Of a stretch of DNA of 64,000 nucleotides, positions 34,366 through 41,841 are shown piece by piece. The DNA is from Nocardioides albus (GTDB taxonomy: Bacteria; Actinomycetota; Actinomycetes; Propionibacteriales; Nocardioidaceae), in the NCBI RefSeq assembly GCF_014648255.1, contig NZ_BMQT01000005.1:144029-208028 (forward strand), read 5' to 3'. Each line of letters opens with the position of its first letter. Positions within the stretch are counted from its first letter, which is position 1. Position numbers and translations under genes: made by a program. The notes below the pieces were generated by a model. It searched no databases and was not told the origin of the DNA. It saw only the letters and a program-made list of their open reading frames with translations.

Positions 34366-35684
34366 ACGAGTTCAAGCTGCCCGACGTGGGGGAGGGTCTC
34401 ACCGAGGCCGAGATCGTCGAGTGGCACGTCGCGGTCGGCGATGTCATCAAGGTCAACGATCCCGTCTGCGACATCGAGACCGCCAAGTCCGTCGTCGAGC
34501 TCCCGAGCCCCTACGCCGGGGTCGTCCAGGAGCTCCTGGTCGAGGTGGGCGCCGAGGTCCAGGTGGGCACCCCGATCATCCGCATCGGCGACGCCCTCGC
34601 CGACTCCCCGGTGGCCGAGCCGGACGAGCCCCCCGCCGAAGAGTCAGTTCCTGACGCCGAGAGGTCGGTTTCTGACGCCGAGAGGTCGGTTTCTGATCCG
34701 GACGAGCATGAGAAGCCGCTGACGTTGGTCGGTTACGGCTCCAAGGAAGATGCAGTCGTACGCCGCAACCGCACCGTCTCCGCACCGGCCGCCGCCGCAG
34801 GCACCGGTGTGCTCGCCAAGCCGACCGCCCGGAAGGCGGCCCGGGATCGCGGGATAGATCTATCCAGCGTCACGCCCGCTCGGGCAGACGGCGTGATCAC
34901 GACCACGGACCTCGACTCTGTTGGTTCCGACACGGGCTCCTTCGTACCTCAGACGTCCGGCTCGACCAGCGGGGACCGCGAGCGGCGCGAGCCGATCAAG
35001 GGTCTGCGCAAGCAGATGGGCCAGGCGATGGTCGACTCGGCGTTCACGCTGCCGCACGTCACGATCTGGACGACGATCGACGTGACCCGTACGTCCGAGC
35101 TCGTCGCCACCCTCAAGACCGACCGCGACTTCGCCGAGGTCCGGGTCAGCCCCCTGCTGGTCGTGGCCAAGGCGACGCTGCTGGCGATGCGACGTACCCC
35201 GATCATCAACTCCTGGTGGGACGAGGCCGCCCAGGAGATCGTCTTCAAGGAGTACGTCAACCTCGGCATCGCCGCAGCCACCCCCAGAGGATTGCAGGTG
35301 CCGAACGTGAAGGGCGCCGACCGGATGTCTCTGGTCGAGCTGGGCACCGCGATCAACGAGCTCACCGCTACGGCGCGCACCGGCAAGACCCCGCCGGCCG
35401 ACCAGACCGGCGGGACGTTCACGATCACCAACATCGGCCCGTTCGGCATCGACGGCGGCGCCCCGATCATCAACCCGGGCGAGTCCGCGATCCTCTCCGT
35501 CGGCGCGATCAAGCGTCAGCCGTGGATCGTCGGCGCCGGGGACGACGAACGCATCGAGCCCCGCGACGTCTGCACCCTCGCCCTCAGCTTCGACCACCGC
35601 CACATCGACGGCGAAGCCGGCTCCCGCTTCCTCGCCGACGTGGCCAGGATCGTCGGAGACCCGAGCACGGCCCTGCTGTTCTGA
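34359..35684 (+). CDS. bkdC: Dihydrolipoyl acyltransferase E2 component
   Basis: 441 residues. One N-terminal lipoyl domain with Lys43 in ETAKSVVEL, a peripheral subunit-binding domain (about 149-172, PTARKAARDRGIDLSS), and a C-terminal acyltransferase with HRHIDG (His413, Asp417). The linker after the lipoyl domain (residues 93-113) is made of three heptads, AEESVPD, AERSVSD and AERSVSD, encoded by three 21-bp repeat units. It is therefore an in-frame copy of the dispersed repeat. Transfers the acyl group from E1 to CoA. E3 is not in the window. A second short repeat (GGCTCGACCAGCGG) lies in the linker at about 34969. Confidence 0.95.
   Translation: MVNEFKLPDVGEGLTEAEIVEWHVAVGDVIKVNDPVCDIETAKSVVELPSPYAGVVQELLVEVGAEVQVGTPIIRIGDALADSPVAEPDEPPAEESVPDAERSVSDAERSVSDPDEHEKPLTLVGYGSKEDAVVRRNRTVSAPAAAAGTGVLAKPTARKAARDRGIDLSSVTPARADGVITTTDLDSVGSDTGSFVPQTSGSTSGDRERREPIKGLRKQMGQAMVDSAFTLPHVTIWTTIDVTRTSELVATLKTDRDFAEVRVSPLLVVAKATLLAMRRTPIINSWWDEAAQEIVFKEYVNLGIAAATPRGLQVPNVKGADRMSLVELGTAINELTATARTGKTPPADQTGGTFTITNIGPFGIDGGAPIINPGESAILSVGAIKRQPWIVGAGDDERIEPRDVCTLALSFDHRHIDGEAGSRFLADVARIVGDPSTALLF
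34635..34697 (+). repeat. 21-bp repeat array B (3 forward units inside bkdC)
   Basis: Units at 34635-34655, 34656-34676 and 34677-34697, all GCCGA-(A/G)-AG/AGG-TC-(A/G)-GTT-CCTGAC-like, in the bkdC reading frame. They match the array A forward unit in 17-19 of 21 bases each. No reverse units follow. Confidence 0.93.
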
Positions 35685-35761
35685 CCTGTTGTTCTGGCCA
35701 GTTCGACAATCGCTCCACAGAACGTCGATTCGCTACCCAGACGGGTATCGGATCTGGAACC

Positions 35762-35795
35762 ATCCTCAGGCCCGCGCTGACGCGGGCCTGAGGAT
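35762..35795 (+). terminator. Strong hairpin after bkdC
   Basis: A perfect 15-bp stem (35762-35776 with 35781-35795) with loop CTGA. It is 78 bases after the bkdC stop and ends only six bases before GGAGGCAGGA, the SD of the next gene. It probably terminates the bkd operon; an attenuator for the downstream gene is possible. Confidence 0.8.
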
Positions 35796-35810
35796 CTTCT
35801 GGAGGCAGGA

Positions 35811-37397
35811 ATGGTGCTCCTGACGGGGCGCACGCTGCTTGCCGGGATCGTCGCGATGGCCGCTTCGGCGACCGTGCTCGTGGCGGCTCCCGCAAGCGCG
35901 GCGACAACATCCACCGGCGTACGTTGCACGATCGTCGGTACGCCCGGCGGCGATGTCCTGCGGGGCACGTCGCGCCGCGACGTCATCTGCGGTCGCGGAG
36001 GAAGCGACATCATCTACGGCAAGGGCGGAAACGATCTCATCGATGCCGGGTCCGGCGGCGACCACGTCTACGCCAGCTACGGCGCCGACCGGGTGATCGC
36101 TGGGGCCGGCGAGGACTGGGTCCACGGTGGTGGCGGGCCGGACAGCCTCAACGGAGGCACCGGTCAGGACAACATCTGGGGCGAGGACGGCGCTGACGTC
36201 ATCTCCGGCGGCGACCACTTCGACGTGATCTCCGGCGGACCAGGGGCGGACCGCATCTACGGCGGGGCCGCCGGCGACAACATCAGCGGCGGGACGAACG
36301 GCGACACCATCTCCGGAGGGACAGGATCTGATTCGATCAGCGGAGGGGACGGCAACGACGTCGTGTATGGCGGCGACGGAAACGACCGCCTGTCAGGGAA
36401 CTACGGTGACGACCAGCTCCACGGGAACAACCACCTGGACACCGTCAGCGGCGGACCTGGTCAGGACCGGCTCTGGGGTGAGAGCGGTGTCGACACCCTC
36501 AACGGTGGCGACGGCAACGACAAGCTCTCCGGTGGGAGCGGGGTGGACGAGGTGCACGGCAACGCCGGCACCAACACCTGCTACTACGACATCTACGACT
36601 ACCTCTACGGATGCTTCCGCGATAGGAGCGCGCCGGTTGTCGTGGGGGCGTCTCTCTCCCCGACCGCGATCGACTCGGACTCCGGTGACACGAAGGTCCG
36701 GGTGCGGGTGCACGTGAAGGACGACCTTCGCGTCTCCCAGGTCCAGGGATGGGTTTCCGGACTCGCCGACGACAACCCGGCGCAGCTCTACACCAACTTC
36801 ATGCCCATGGTCTCTGGCGGCGTGCGCGACGGCTGGTGGCAGGGATACGTCACTGTGCCCAGGTGGACTCCAGGGGGCAAGCTCTCGCTCGAGGCGATCG
36901 CGACCGACACCTCTGGGCGTACGACTGACAAGTTCGACGTCGCATCGATTCAGGTGACCAGCACCAACCCGGACACGGCGCCGCCGGTGGTGAAGCTCAA
37001 GAGTCTGAGCGCGACGTCTGTCGACGTACGTACCGGTGCGAAGACCATCAAGGCGGTGCTGTCCGTGACGGATCGTATCGGTGTGACGAAGATGAACGGG
37101 TTGAGATCGCTGACCGTGTGCTTCGGCCGCACGATGGACGGCGACTTCATCTGTGGAGCCGAACCGGTGCGTACGGCCGGCACCATCTACTCCGGTGAGT
37201 GGACGGTGAGTCTGACGGTCCCGAAGGGAACCCCGACCGGCGTCTATGACCTCCAGATCACTGCAGACGACCGAATCTTGGTCTCTGAGGACTACTACGG
37301 CCCGCACCTGTACCAAGAGTGGGTCGACACCTATCCGAGCTCGGTTCAGCCGGCGCAGGAGCTGTCGAACGCGACCTTCAAGGTCACCGGTTCCTGA
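35811..37397 (+). CDS. Secreted RTX-like calcium-binding repeat protein
   Basis: 528 residues. Sec signal about 1-31 (LLAGIVAMAASATVLVAAPASA). From about 45 to 250 it is a run of RTX-type GGxGxD nonapeptides (GGSGVDEVHG, GGDGNDVVYG, GGAGGDNISG and others), which form a Ca2+-filled beta-roll. A C-Y-Y-D-I-Y-D-Y-L-Y-G-C segment (about 262) closes the roll with two Cys. The C-terminal half has two Ig-like strand-rich domains. No lipase or toxin catalytic motif is seen, so it is likely a surface or matrix protein. Confidence 0.92.
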   Translation: MVLLTGRTLLAGIVAMAASATVLVAAPASAATTSTGVRCTIVGTPGGDVLRGTSRRDVICGRGGSDIIYGKGGNDLIDAGSGGDHVYASYGADRVIAGAGEDWVHGGGGPDSLNGGTGQDNIWGEDGADVISGGDHFDVISGGPGADRIYGGAAGDNISGGTNGDTISGGTGSDSISGGDGNDVVYGGDGNDRLSGNYGDDQLHGNNHLDTVSGGPGQDRLWGESGVDTLNGGDGNDKLSGGSGVDEVHGNAGTNTCYYDIYDYLYGCFRDRSAPVVVGASLSPTAIDSDSGDTKVRVRVHVKDDLRVSQVQGWVSGLADDNPAQLYTNFMPMVSGGVRDGWWQGYVTVPRWTPGGKLSLEAIATDTSGRTTDKFDVASIQVTSTNPDTAPPVVKLKSLSATSVDVRTGAKTIKAVLSVTDRIGVTKMNGLRSLTVCFGRTMDGDFICGAEPVRTAGTIYSGEWTVSLTVPKGTPTGVYDLQITADDRILVSEDYYGPHLYQEWVDTYPSSVQPAQELSNATFKVTGS

Positions 37398-37400
37398 CCC

Positions 37401-37472
37401 GCCGAGACGTCAGCAACGCCGGTCGAGTGGGCACTGAGGTGCCCACTCGACCGGCGTACGTGACTTCTCGGC
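37401..37472. terminator. Bidirectional terminator framed by one pair of 21-bp repeat units
   Basis: Central perfect stem of 17 bp (37418-37434 with 37439-37455), loop TGAG. The stem is flanked by a forward 21-bp unit (37401-37421, GCCGAGACGTCAGC...) and a reverse unit (37452-37472, ...GTGACTTCTCGGC), extending the inverted repeat to about 34 bp per arm with a few mismatches. It lies between convergent genes (RTX-like protein and ABC permease). This is the simplest member of the 21-bp repeat family, array E. Confidence 0.85.
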
Positions 37473-37478
37473 AGTGGG

Positions 37479-39128
37479 TCAGCTCGTGATGTCGCGGCGG
37501 CGGAAGCCGACGAACGCAGCCAGCAGCAGAACGGCTGCGACGGCGCTGAGGCCGATCATGTGTGATGCCTCGATGGGCTCCTGCGGGTAGCGGCCGACCC
37601 ACCAGACCGGAGAGATGCCGGCGACGGCGTCCGGGAGGTCGAACAGGGGCCCGAACATCCCGGTGATGCAGGTGAAGGCGAAGAGCGCCCAGACGACCGG
37701 GGTGATCTTCGGGACCCAGGCGTACAGGGCCGCGGTCAGCGCCATGAAGACGGCCACTGCAGGCAGGAACGCCGCGCCGCCCTTCAGGAACGTCCCGAGC
37801 TCGACCTCACCGTTGACCAGCGCCCCGGCCCACAGCGCGAGCGCACCGGAGACCATGGTCAGTACGAAGGCGCCGACCGCCACGACCACGAGGTGCGAGG
37901 TGAACCAGCGACCGCGCGAGACCGGCTTGGCCAGTGTGATCTCGAGTCGACCCTCGGTCTCCTCCGTCTTGGCCCGCAGGGTGGTGGCGATCGCATACCC
38001 GGCGGCGGCGAGCGCGGCGTACAGGATCATGATCGCCAGGAACCCGGTGAGCGGGTCGTCACCGAACATCTTGGCCGCCTCGGGGTTCGCCGCGGCCATG
38101 TCGCTGACCATGTCCTCGACGCCCTCGCCGAGGTAGGTGCCGGTCGCCCCGAACATCACGAAGGTGCCGAGGAACCACCAGAACAGGGCCGTACGCTGCT
38201 GGCGCCACGCCATCGCGATCGGGGACGAGAGCATCCCGGTCGCCTCGGCCCGCCCGGAGCGGCCGGCGAGCAGGGCACCGTCGAAGTCGCGCTTTGAGGC
38301 CAGGAAGGCCCCGACCGCGAGCAGCACCAGCACCGCGACGACGCTCAGCGCGAGCGGCCACCAGCGCAGGTCGACGTACGCCCTCATCTGCTGCGTCCAC
38401 GCGATCGGCGAGAGCCAGGAGAGCCAGGTGCCGTGCTCGCCGGGCTCGGCCCGCAGGTCGCCGATGCCACGCACCAGGACGGAGACGCCAAGCACCGCGA
38501 GAGCGAGGCCGGTGGCGCCGCGCCCGTGGGTGGTCAGCTGCGAGGTGACCAGCGCGACGGCAGCGAAGACCAGGCCGCTGACCGCGATCGACGTGGACAG
38601 GGCGAAGGTGTCGACGACCGCGAGGTCGCCCGCGGAGATCAGCAGCGCGCTTCCGAGCACCGCGAAGACGACGTTGGCGATGACCACCGTGAGCAGCGAG
38701 GCGGCGACCGCCGCGTGCCGGCCGACGGCGCCGGAACGGACCAGCTCGGCCCGCCCGCTCTCCTCCTCGGCGCGGGTGTTGCGGACGACCTCGAACATGT
38801 TCATGACCCCGAGCAGACCGATCATCCACAGGGTCATCTCGTTGGCGAACATGGCGCCGATCGTGTAGTCGTCCAGCCCGTAGTTCGGCCCGCCGAGGAA
38901 GATCGAGGCCGGCTGCTCCATCAGTGCAGCGCGCCCCTCGCGGTCCTCGGCCGTGGGGTAGACCGTGCTGAGCGCGGTGACGAAGTAGGCGTACAGCGCG
39001 AGCAGCGAGACGGTCCAGACGGTCAGCCGCACCCGGTCGCGCCGCAGCATGAACCGGGTCAGGTGCCAGGTGCCGGCGAAGGAGGTCAGAGGAGTACGCC
39101 GGGAGAGGGCCGGAGCGAGGGTGCTCAT
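37479..39128 (-). CDS. ABC-2 family exporter permease
   Basis: 549 residues, about twelve membrane helices in two similar halves (first half begins WHLTRFMLRRDRVRLTVWTV; second begins IAMAWRQQRTALFWWFLG). The double-length ABC-2 permease is known in actinobacterial drug or peptide exporters, including the TipC/antibiotic-resistance type. Its ATPase is the next gene upstream (4-bp overlap at 39125), and the operon starts with a TetR regulator. Substrate unknown. Confidence 0.92.
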   Translation of the reverse strand: MSTLAPALSRRTPLTSFAGTWHLTRFMLRRDRVRLTVWTVSLLALYAYFVTALSTVYPTAEDREGRAALMEQPASIFLGGPNYGLDDYTIGAMFANEMTLWMIGLLGVMNMFEVVRNTRAEEESGRAELVRSGAVGRHAAVAASLLTVVIANVVFAVLGSALLISAGDLAVVDTFALSTSIAVSGLVFAAVALVTSQLTTHGRGATGLALAVLGVSVLVRGIGDLRAEPGEHGTWLSWLSPIAWTQQMRAYVDLRWWPLALSVVAVLVLLAVGAFLASKRDFDGALLAGRSGRAEATGMLSSPIAMAWRQQRTALFWWFLGTFVMFGATGTYLGEGVEDMVSDMAAANPEAAKMFGDDPLTGFLAIMILYAALAAAGYAIATTLRAKTEETEGRLEITLAKPVSRGRWFTSHLVVVAVGAFVLTMVSGALALWAGALVNGEVELGTFLKGGAAFLPAVAVFMALTAALYAWVPKITPVVWALFAFTCITGMFGPLFDLPDAVAGISPVWWVGRYPQEPIEASHMIGLSAVAAVLLLAAFVGFRRRDITS

Positions 39129-40063
39129 CGTGCGTCCTCCGTCTCGATGACGTCGCCGTAGTGCCGCATGAAGAGCTCCTCGAGCGACGGCGGCGTGATG
39201 GTCAGGCCGCGTACGTCGAGGTCGGTCAGGGTCTTGAGCACGTCACCGACGGCGTGGTTGTCCACGTCGAAGGCGACCCGGGTGCCGGCACCGTTCTGGC
39301 TGGTCACCAGGTCGTTGACGGCCTCGAGGCTGCCCAGCGGGGACGGGTCGCCGCCGACGGTGGCGACCACGGAGGAGCGGGTCAGGTGGCGCAGCTCGTC
39401 GAGCGTGCCGGACTCGACCGCGACCCCGGCACGGATGATCGTGACGGTGTCGCAGACCTTCTCGACCTCGCTGAGGATGTGGCTGGAGAGCAGCACCGAT
39501 GAGCCCGCGGCCTTGGCCTCCCGGGCGTACTCCGTGAAGACGGCCTCCATCAGCGGGTCGAGGCCGGAGGTCGGCTCGTCGAAGATGTAGAGCTCGGACT
39601 CGTCGAGGAACGCCGCGACGAGAGCGACCTTCTGCCGGTTGCCCTTGGAGTAGGTGCGCGCCTTCTTGGTCGGGTCGAGCTGGAACCGCTCGAGCAGCTC
39701 GGCCCGGCGTGCCTTGCGCTTGGCCTTGTCGCCGCCCGGCTTGAGACGGGTGAGGTAGTCGATGCACTCGCCGCCGGTGAGGTTGGGCCACAGCGAGACG
39801 TCGCCGGGGACGTACGAGATCCGCTTGTGCAGCTCGACGGCGTCGCTCCAGACGTCACCGCCGAAGAGGCGGGCGGTGCCGGCGTCGGCGCGCAGCAGGC
39901 CGAGCAGGACCTTGATGGTAGTGGACTTGCCGGCGCCGTTGGGGCCGAGGAACCCGGCCACCTGGCCGGGCTCGACGGTCAGGTCGAGGCCGTCGAGGGC
40001 CTTGAAGGAACCGTAGGACTTGTGCAGGCCCGCGATCTCGACCGCGGGGGTGTTGTCGGACAT
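39125..40063 (-). CDS. ABC transporter ATP-binding protein
   Basis: 312 residues. Walker A GPNGAGKST (39-47), a C-loop YSKGNRQKV (Ser-Lys-Gly variant), Walker B YIFDEPTSGLDP and H-loop SSHIL. The C-terminal domain of about 90 residues (from TVTIIRAGVAVESG) resembles antibiotic-exporter ATPases. Transcribed after the TetR gene and before the permease gene; all three form an efflux operon. Confidence 0.95.
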   Translation of the reverse strand: MSDNTPAVEIAGLHKSYGSFKALDGLDLTVEPGQVAGFLGPNGAGKSTTIKVLLGLLRADAGTARLFGGDVWSDAVELHKRISYVPGDVSLWPNLTGGECIDYLTRLKPGGDKAKRKARRAELLERFQLDPTKKARTYSKGNRQKVALVAAFLDESELYIFDEPTSGLDPLMEAVFTEYAREAKAAGSSVLLSSHILSEVEKVCDTVTIIRAGVAVESGTLDELRHLTRSSVVATVGGDPSPLGSLEAVNDLVTSQNGAGTRVAFDVDNHAVGDVLKTLTDLDVRGLTITPPSLEELFMRHYGDVIETEDAR

Positions 40064-40118
40064 GGGAACTCGCTTCCGCGTTGGGAGGATTGGAGGACGT
40101 GTGCCGACGGGCCTGGCG

Positions 40119-40790
40119 TCACTCGGACGGGGGCTCCGCGGCGGCGTCCTGCGGCGGGTCCGGGACGTAGAGCAGGTATTCGTCGAGCATCCGGCGGGTG
40201 GTGAAGACGCCCTGGGTGTAGAGCTCGATCATCGGGAGATAGCTCGTTGCCAGGAAGCCGCGCACGATGCCGCTGATGTCGCTGGGATCCTCTGACGGGT
40301 TGAGCGTCATCTCGAGCATGAGCGAGCCGAGGGCCGAGAGGACCAGATAGCGGGCCCTGGCCGTCTCGTCGAGGCTGGGTTTGATCAGCCCGGCTTCGAT
40401 GCCGTGCTTGGTGTAGCCGACCGCATCCTCGATCATCTGCTCGATGAAGGTGCGGCCGACGGGGCCGCCGTCCTGCAGGGAGCGGAGGACGTAGCCGAGC
40501 ATCGGTGCGTACTCGTCTGCGGCGGCGAACCTGTGCAGGATGCCCTGGCCCGAGGCCAGCTCGTCGATCGTCTCGTTCTTCGCTCCCCGGATCTCGGCGA
40601 GGACCCGCTCGTCGCACTCGGCGTGGAGCTCGTCCTTGGAGCCGAAGTGGTGGATCACCAGGGCAGCGCTCACCCCGGCATCGGTGGCGATGGAGCGGAT
40701 CGAGGCGCCGAACCCGTCACGCGCGAACCGCAGCACCGCCGCGTCGCGGATTCGCTCGCGGGTGCTCTGGTCGGCCGGGGCTGAACGCAT
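40119..40790 (-). CDS. TetR-family transcriptional regulator
   Basis: 223 residues from ATG 40790 (a TTG six bases earlier is also open). N-terminal TetR helix-turn-helix (about 10-55): RDAAVLRFARDGFGASIRSIATDAGVSAALVIHHFGSKDEL, here noted as RDAAVLRFARDGF and VIHHFGSKDEL. The C-terminal ligand domain is helical. Two operator-like palindromes overlap or lie just before its start (40782-40813), so it likely represses itself and the downstream ABC exporter and releases DNA on binding a drug or substrate. Confidence 0.94.
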   Translation of the reverse strand: MRSAPADQSTRERIRDAAVLRFARDGFGASIRSIATDAGVSAALVIHHFGSKDELHAECDERVLAEIRGAKNETIDELASGQGILHRFAAADEYAPMLGYVLRSLQDGGPVGRTFIEQMIEDAVGYTKHGIEAGLIKPSLDETARARYLVLSALGSLMLEMTLNPSEDPSDISGIVRGFLATSYLPMIELYTQGVFTTRRMLDEYLLYVPDPPQDAAAEPPSE

Positions 40791-40813
40791 GTTCAATGCT
40801 AAACACGTGTTCA
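40782..40813. promoter_or_regulatory. Two TetR operator palindromes over regulator start
   Basis: TGAACGCATGTTCA (40782-40795) and TAAACACGTGTTCA (40800-40813) share the half site TGAAC. The first covers the regulator ATG (40788-40790). GCTGAAC to GTTCAGC forms the wider outer pair. Confidence 0.75.
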
Positions 40814-40837
40814 GCCCCGACGCAAGGGGTTACCCGA

Positions 40838-41740
40838 TCAATTGATGGTCCAGCGGAAGTCGACAGCGATGGGGAAGTGGTCGGAGAGCATCAGGCCGCT
40901 GCCGTCCTCGCGGAAGTCAGCGTCCAGGTTGCGGTAGGAGATCGCGCTCAGATCGACGCCGCCCCCGTCGCGGTAGAGCACCTTGTCGACGACCTCGCAC
41001 GCCACGCCGGGGTTCACCTCTGGGCACCCCAGGGCCGGGCTGCCGCGGTCGGGCTCATCCCCGTTGCGTACGAGCTCCACCCAGGCATCGGTGAGACCGT
41101 TCGCCGCGGCGAAGTCGGAGATCCGGTCGCCCTCGCGGGTGTAGCGCGTGTTGGTGTCGCCCATGACCAGGACGGCGCTGCCGGCGGAGTGCTCGGAGAG
41201 GTACGCCGTGAGCTGCTCGAGGTTGCCCCGGCGAGCGGCCTCGTCCAAGCGGCCGTCGCCCGCGTCGGCGTGCAGGTTGTAGACCTCGACCCAGGCGTCC
41301 GGGGCGATCTGGGCACGGTGGAAGGTGAACCCCTTGGGTGTCAGGCAGTCGGCCGAGCCGATCCAGCAGTGTTTCCACGTGACACGGTCGAGCGCGTCGT
41401 ACGGCTGGTGGTGCAGGCTGTTCAGCCCGCTCCCGAACGGCACGCCACCTGAGGTCGGCGTGCGATGGGCGTGCACGTCGGTCTCGTAGAGATAGGCGTG
41501 GTAGTTGAAGTCCTCCTGGACGTTGACGATGTCGAACCCGGCGATCCGCCGGCCGATCTCGTTGGTCGCGCTCTTGCGGGGCGTCGGGGCGCTGGAGATG
41601 GCTTCGGGGAGACCGGCGATGTTGTACGTCAGTGCGCTGAAGCTCCCGTCCTGGGCCTGCGCCGGGGCGGCGCCGAGAACGGGTAGGGCGGTGGCGAGCG
41701 ACATGGTCGCGACGGCGAGGAGGCGGTTGATCTGAGGCAC
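40838..41740 (-). CDS. Secreted endonuclease/exonuclease/phosphatase family protein
   Basis: 300 residues from GTG 41740. Sec signal about 1-29 (LLAVATMSLATALPVLGAAPAQAQ). EEP (DNase I-like) fold motifs: TYNIAGLPEAI, the metal Glu in VQEDF, YNLHADAG, GDTNTRY and C-terminal SDHFPI. Four Cys residues (CWIGSADC, CPEVNPGVAC) suggest two disulfides. Related secreted members are sphingomyelinase- or phosphodiesterase-like; the exact substrate is unknown. Co-directional with the carboxyltransferase gene, 101 bp downstream. Confidence 0.88.
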   Translation of the reverse strand: MPQINRLLAVATMSLATALPVLGAAPAQAQDGSFSALTYNIAGLPEAISSAPTPRKSATNEIGRRIAGFDIVNVQEDFNYHAYLYETDVHAHRTPTSGGVPFGSGLNSLHHQPYDALDRVTWKHCWIGSADCLTPKGFTFHRAQIAPDAWVEVYNLHADAGDGRLDEAARRGNLEQLTAYLSEHSAGSAVLVMGDTNTRYTREGDRISDFAAANGLTDAWVELVRNGDEPDRGSPALGCPEVNPGVACEVVDKVLYRDGGGVDLSAISYRNLDADFREDGSGLMLSDHFPIAVDFRWTIN

Positions 41741-41761
41741 GAGAAACTCCGATCGACAGTG

Positions 41762-41799
41762 TGGGGTGCTGCCGGAGCCGGCAGCGCCGAGCCACCCCA
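41762..41799 (-). terminator. Hairpin between carboxyltransferase and EEP genes
   Basis: GCTGCCGG-AG-CCGGCAGC (41768-41785) inside a weaker TGGGGT/ACCCCA outer pair. It lies in the 101-bp gap after the carboxyltransferase gene; no T-run, so it could also be part of the EEP leader. Confidence 0.45.
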
Positions 41800-41841
41800 T
41801 CGTGGCGGACGTCGCCGCAGGTGTCCTCGGATCGGCGCGAG

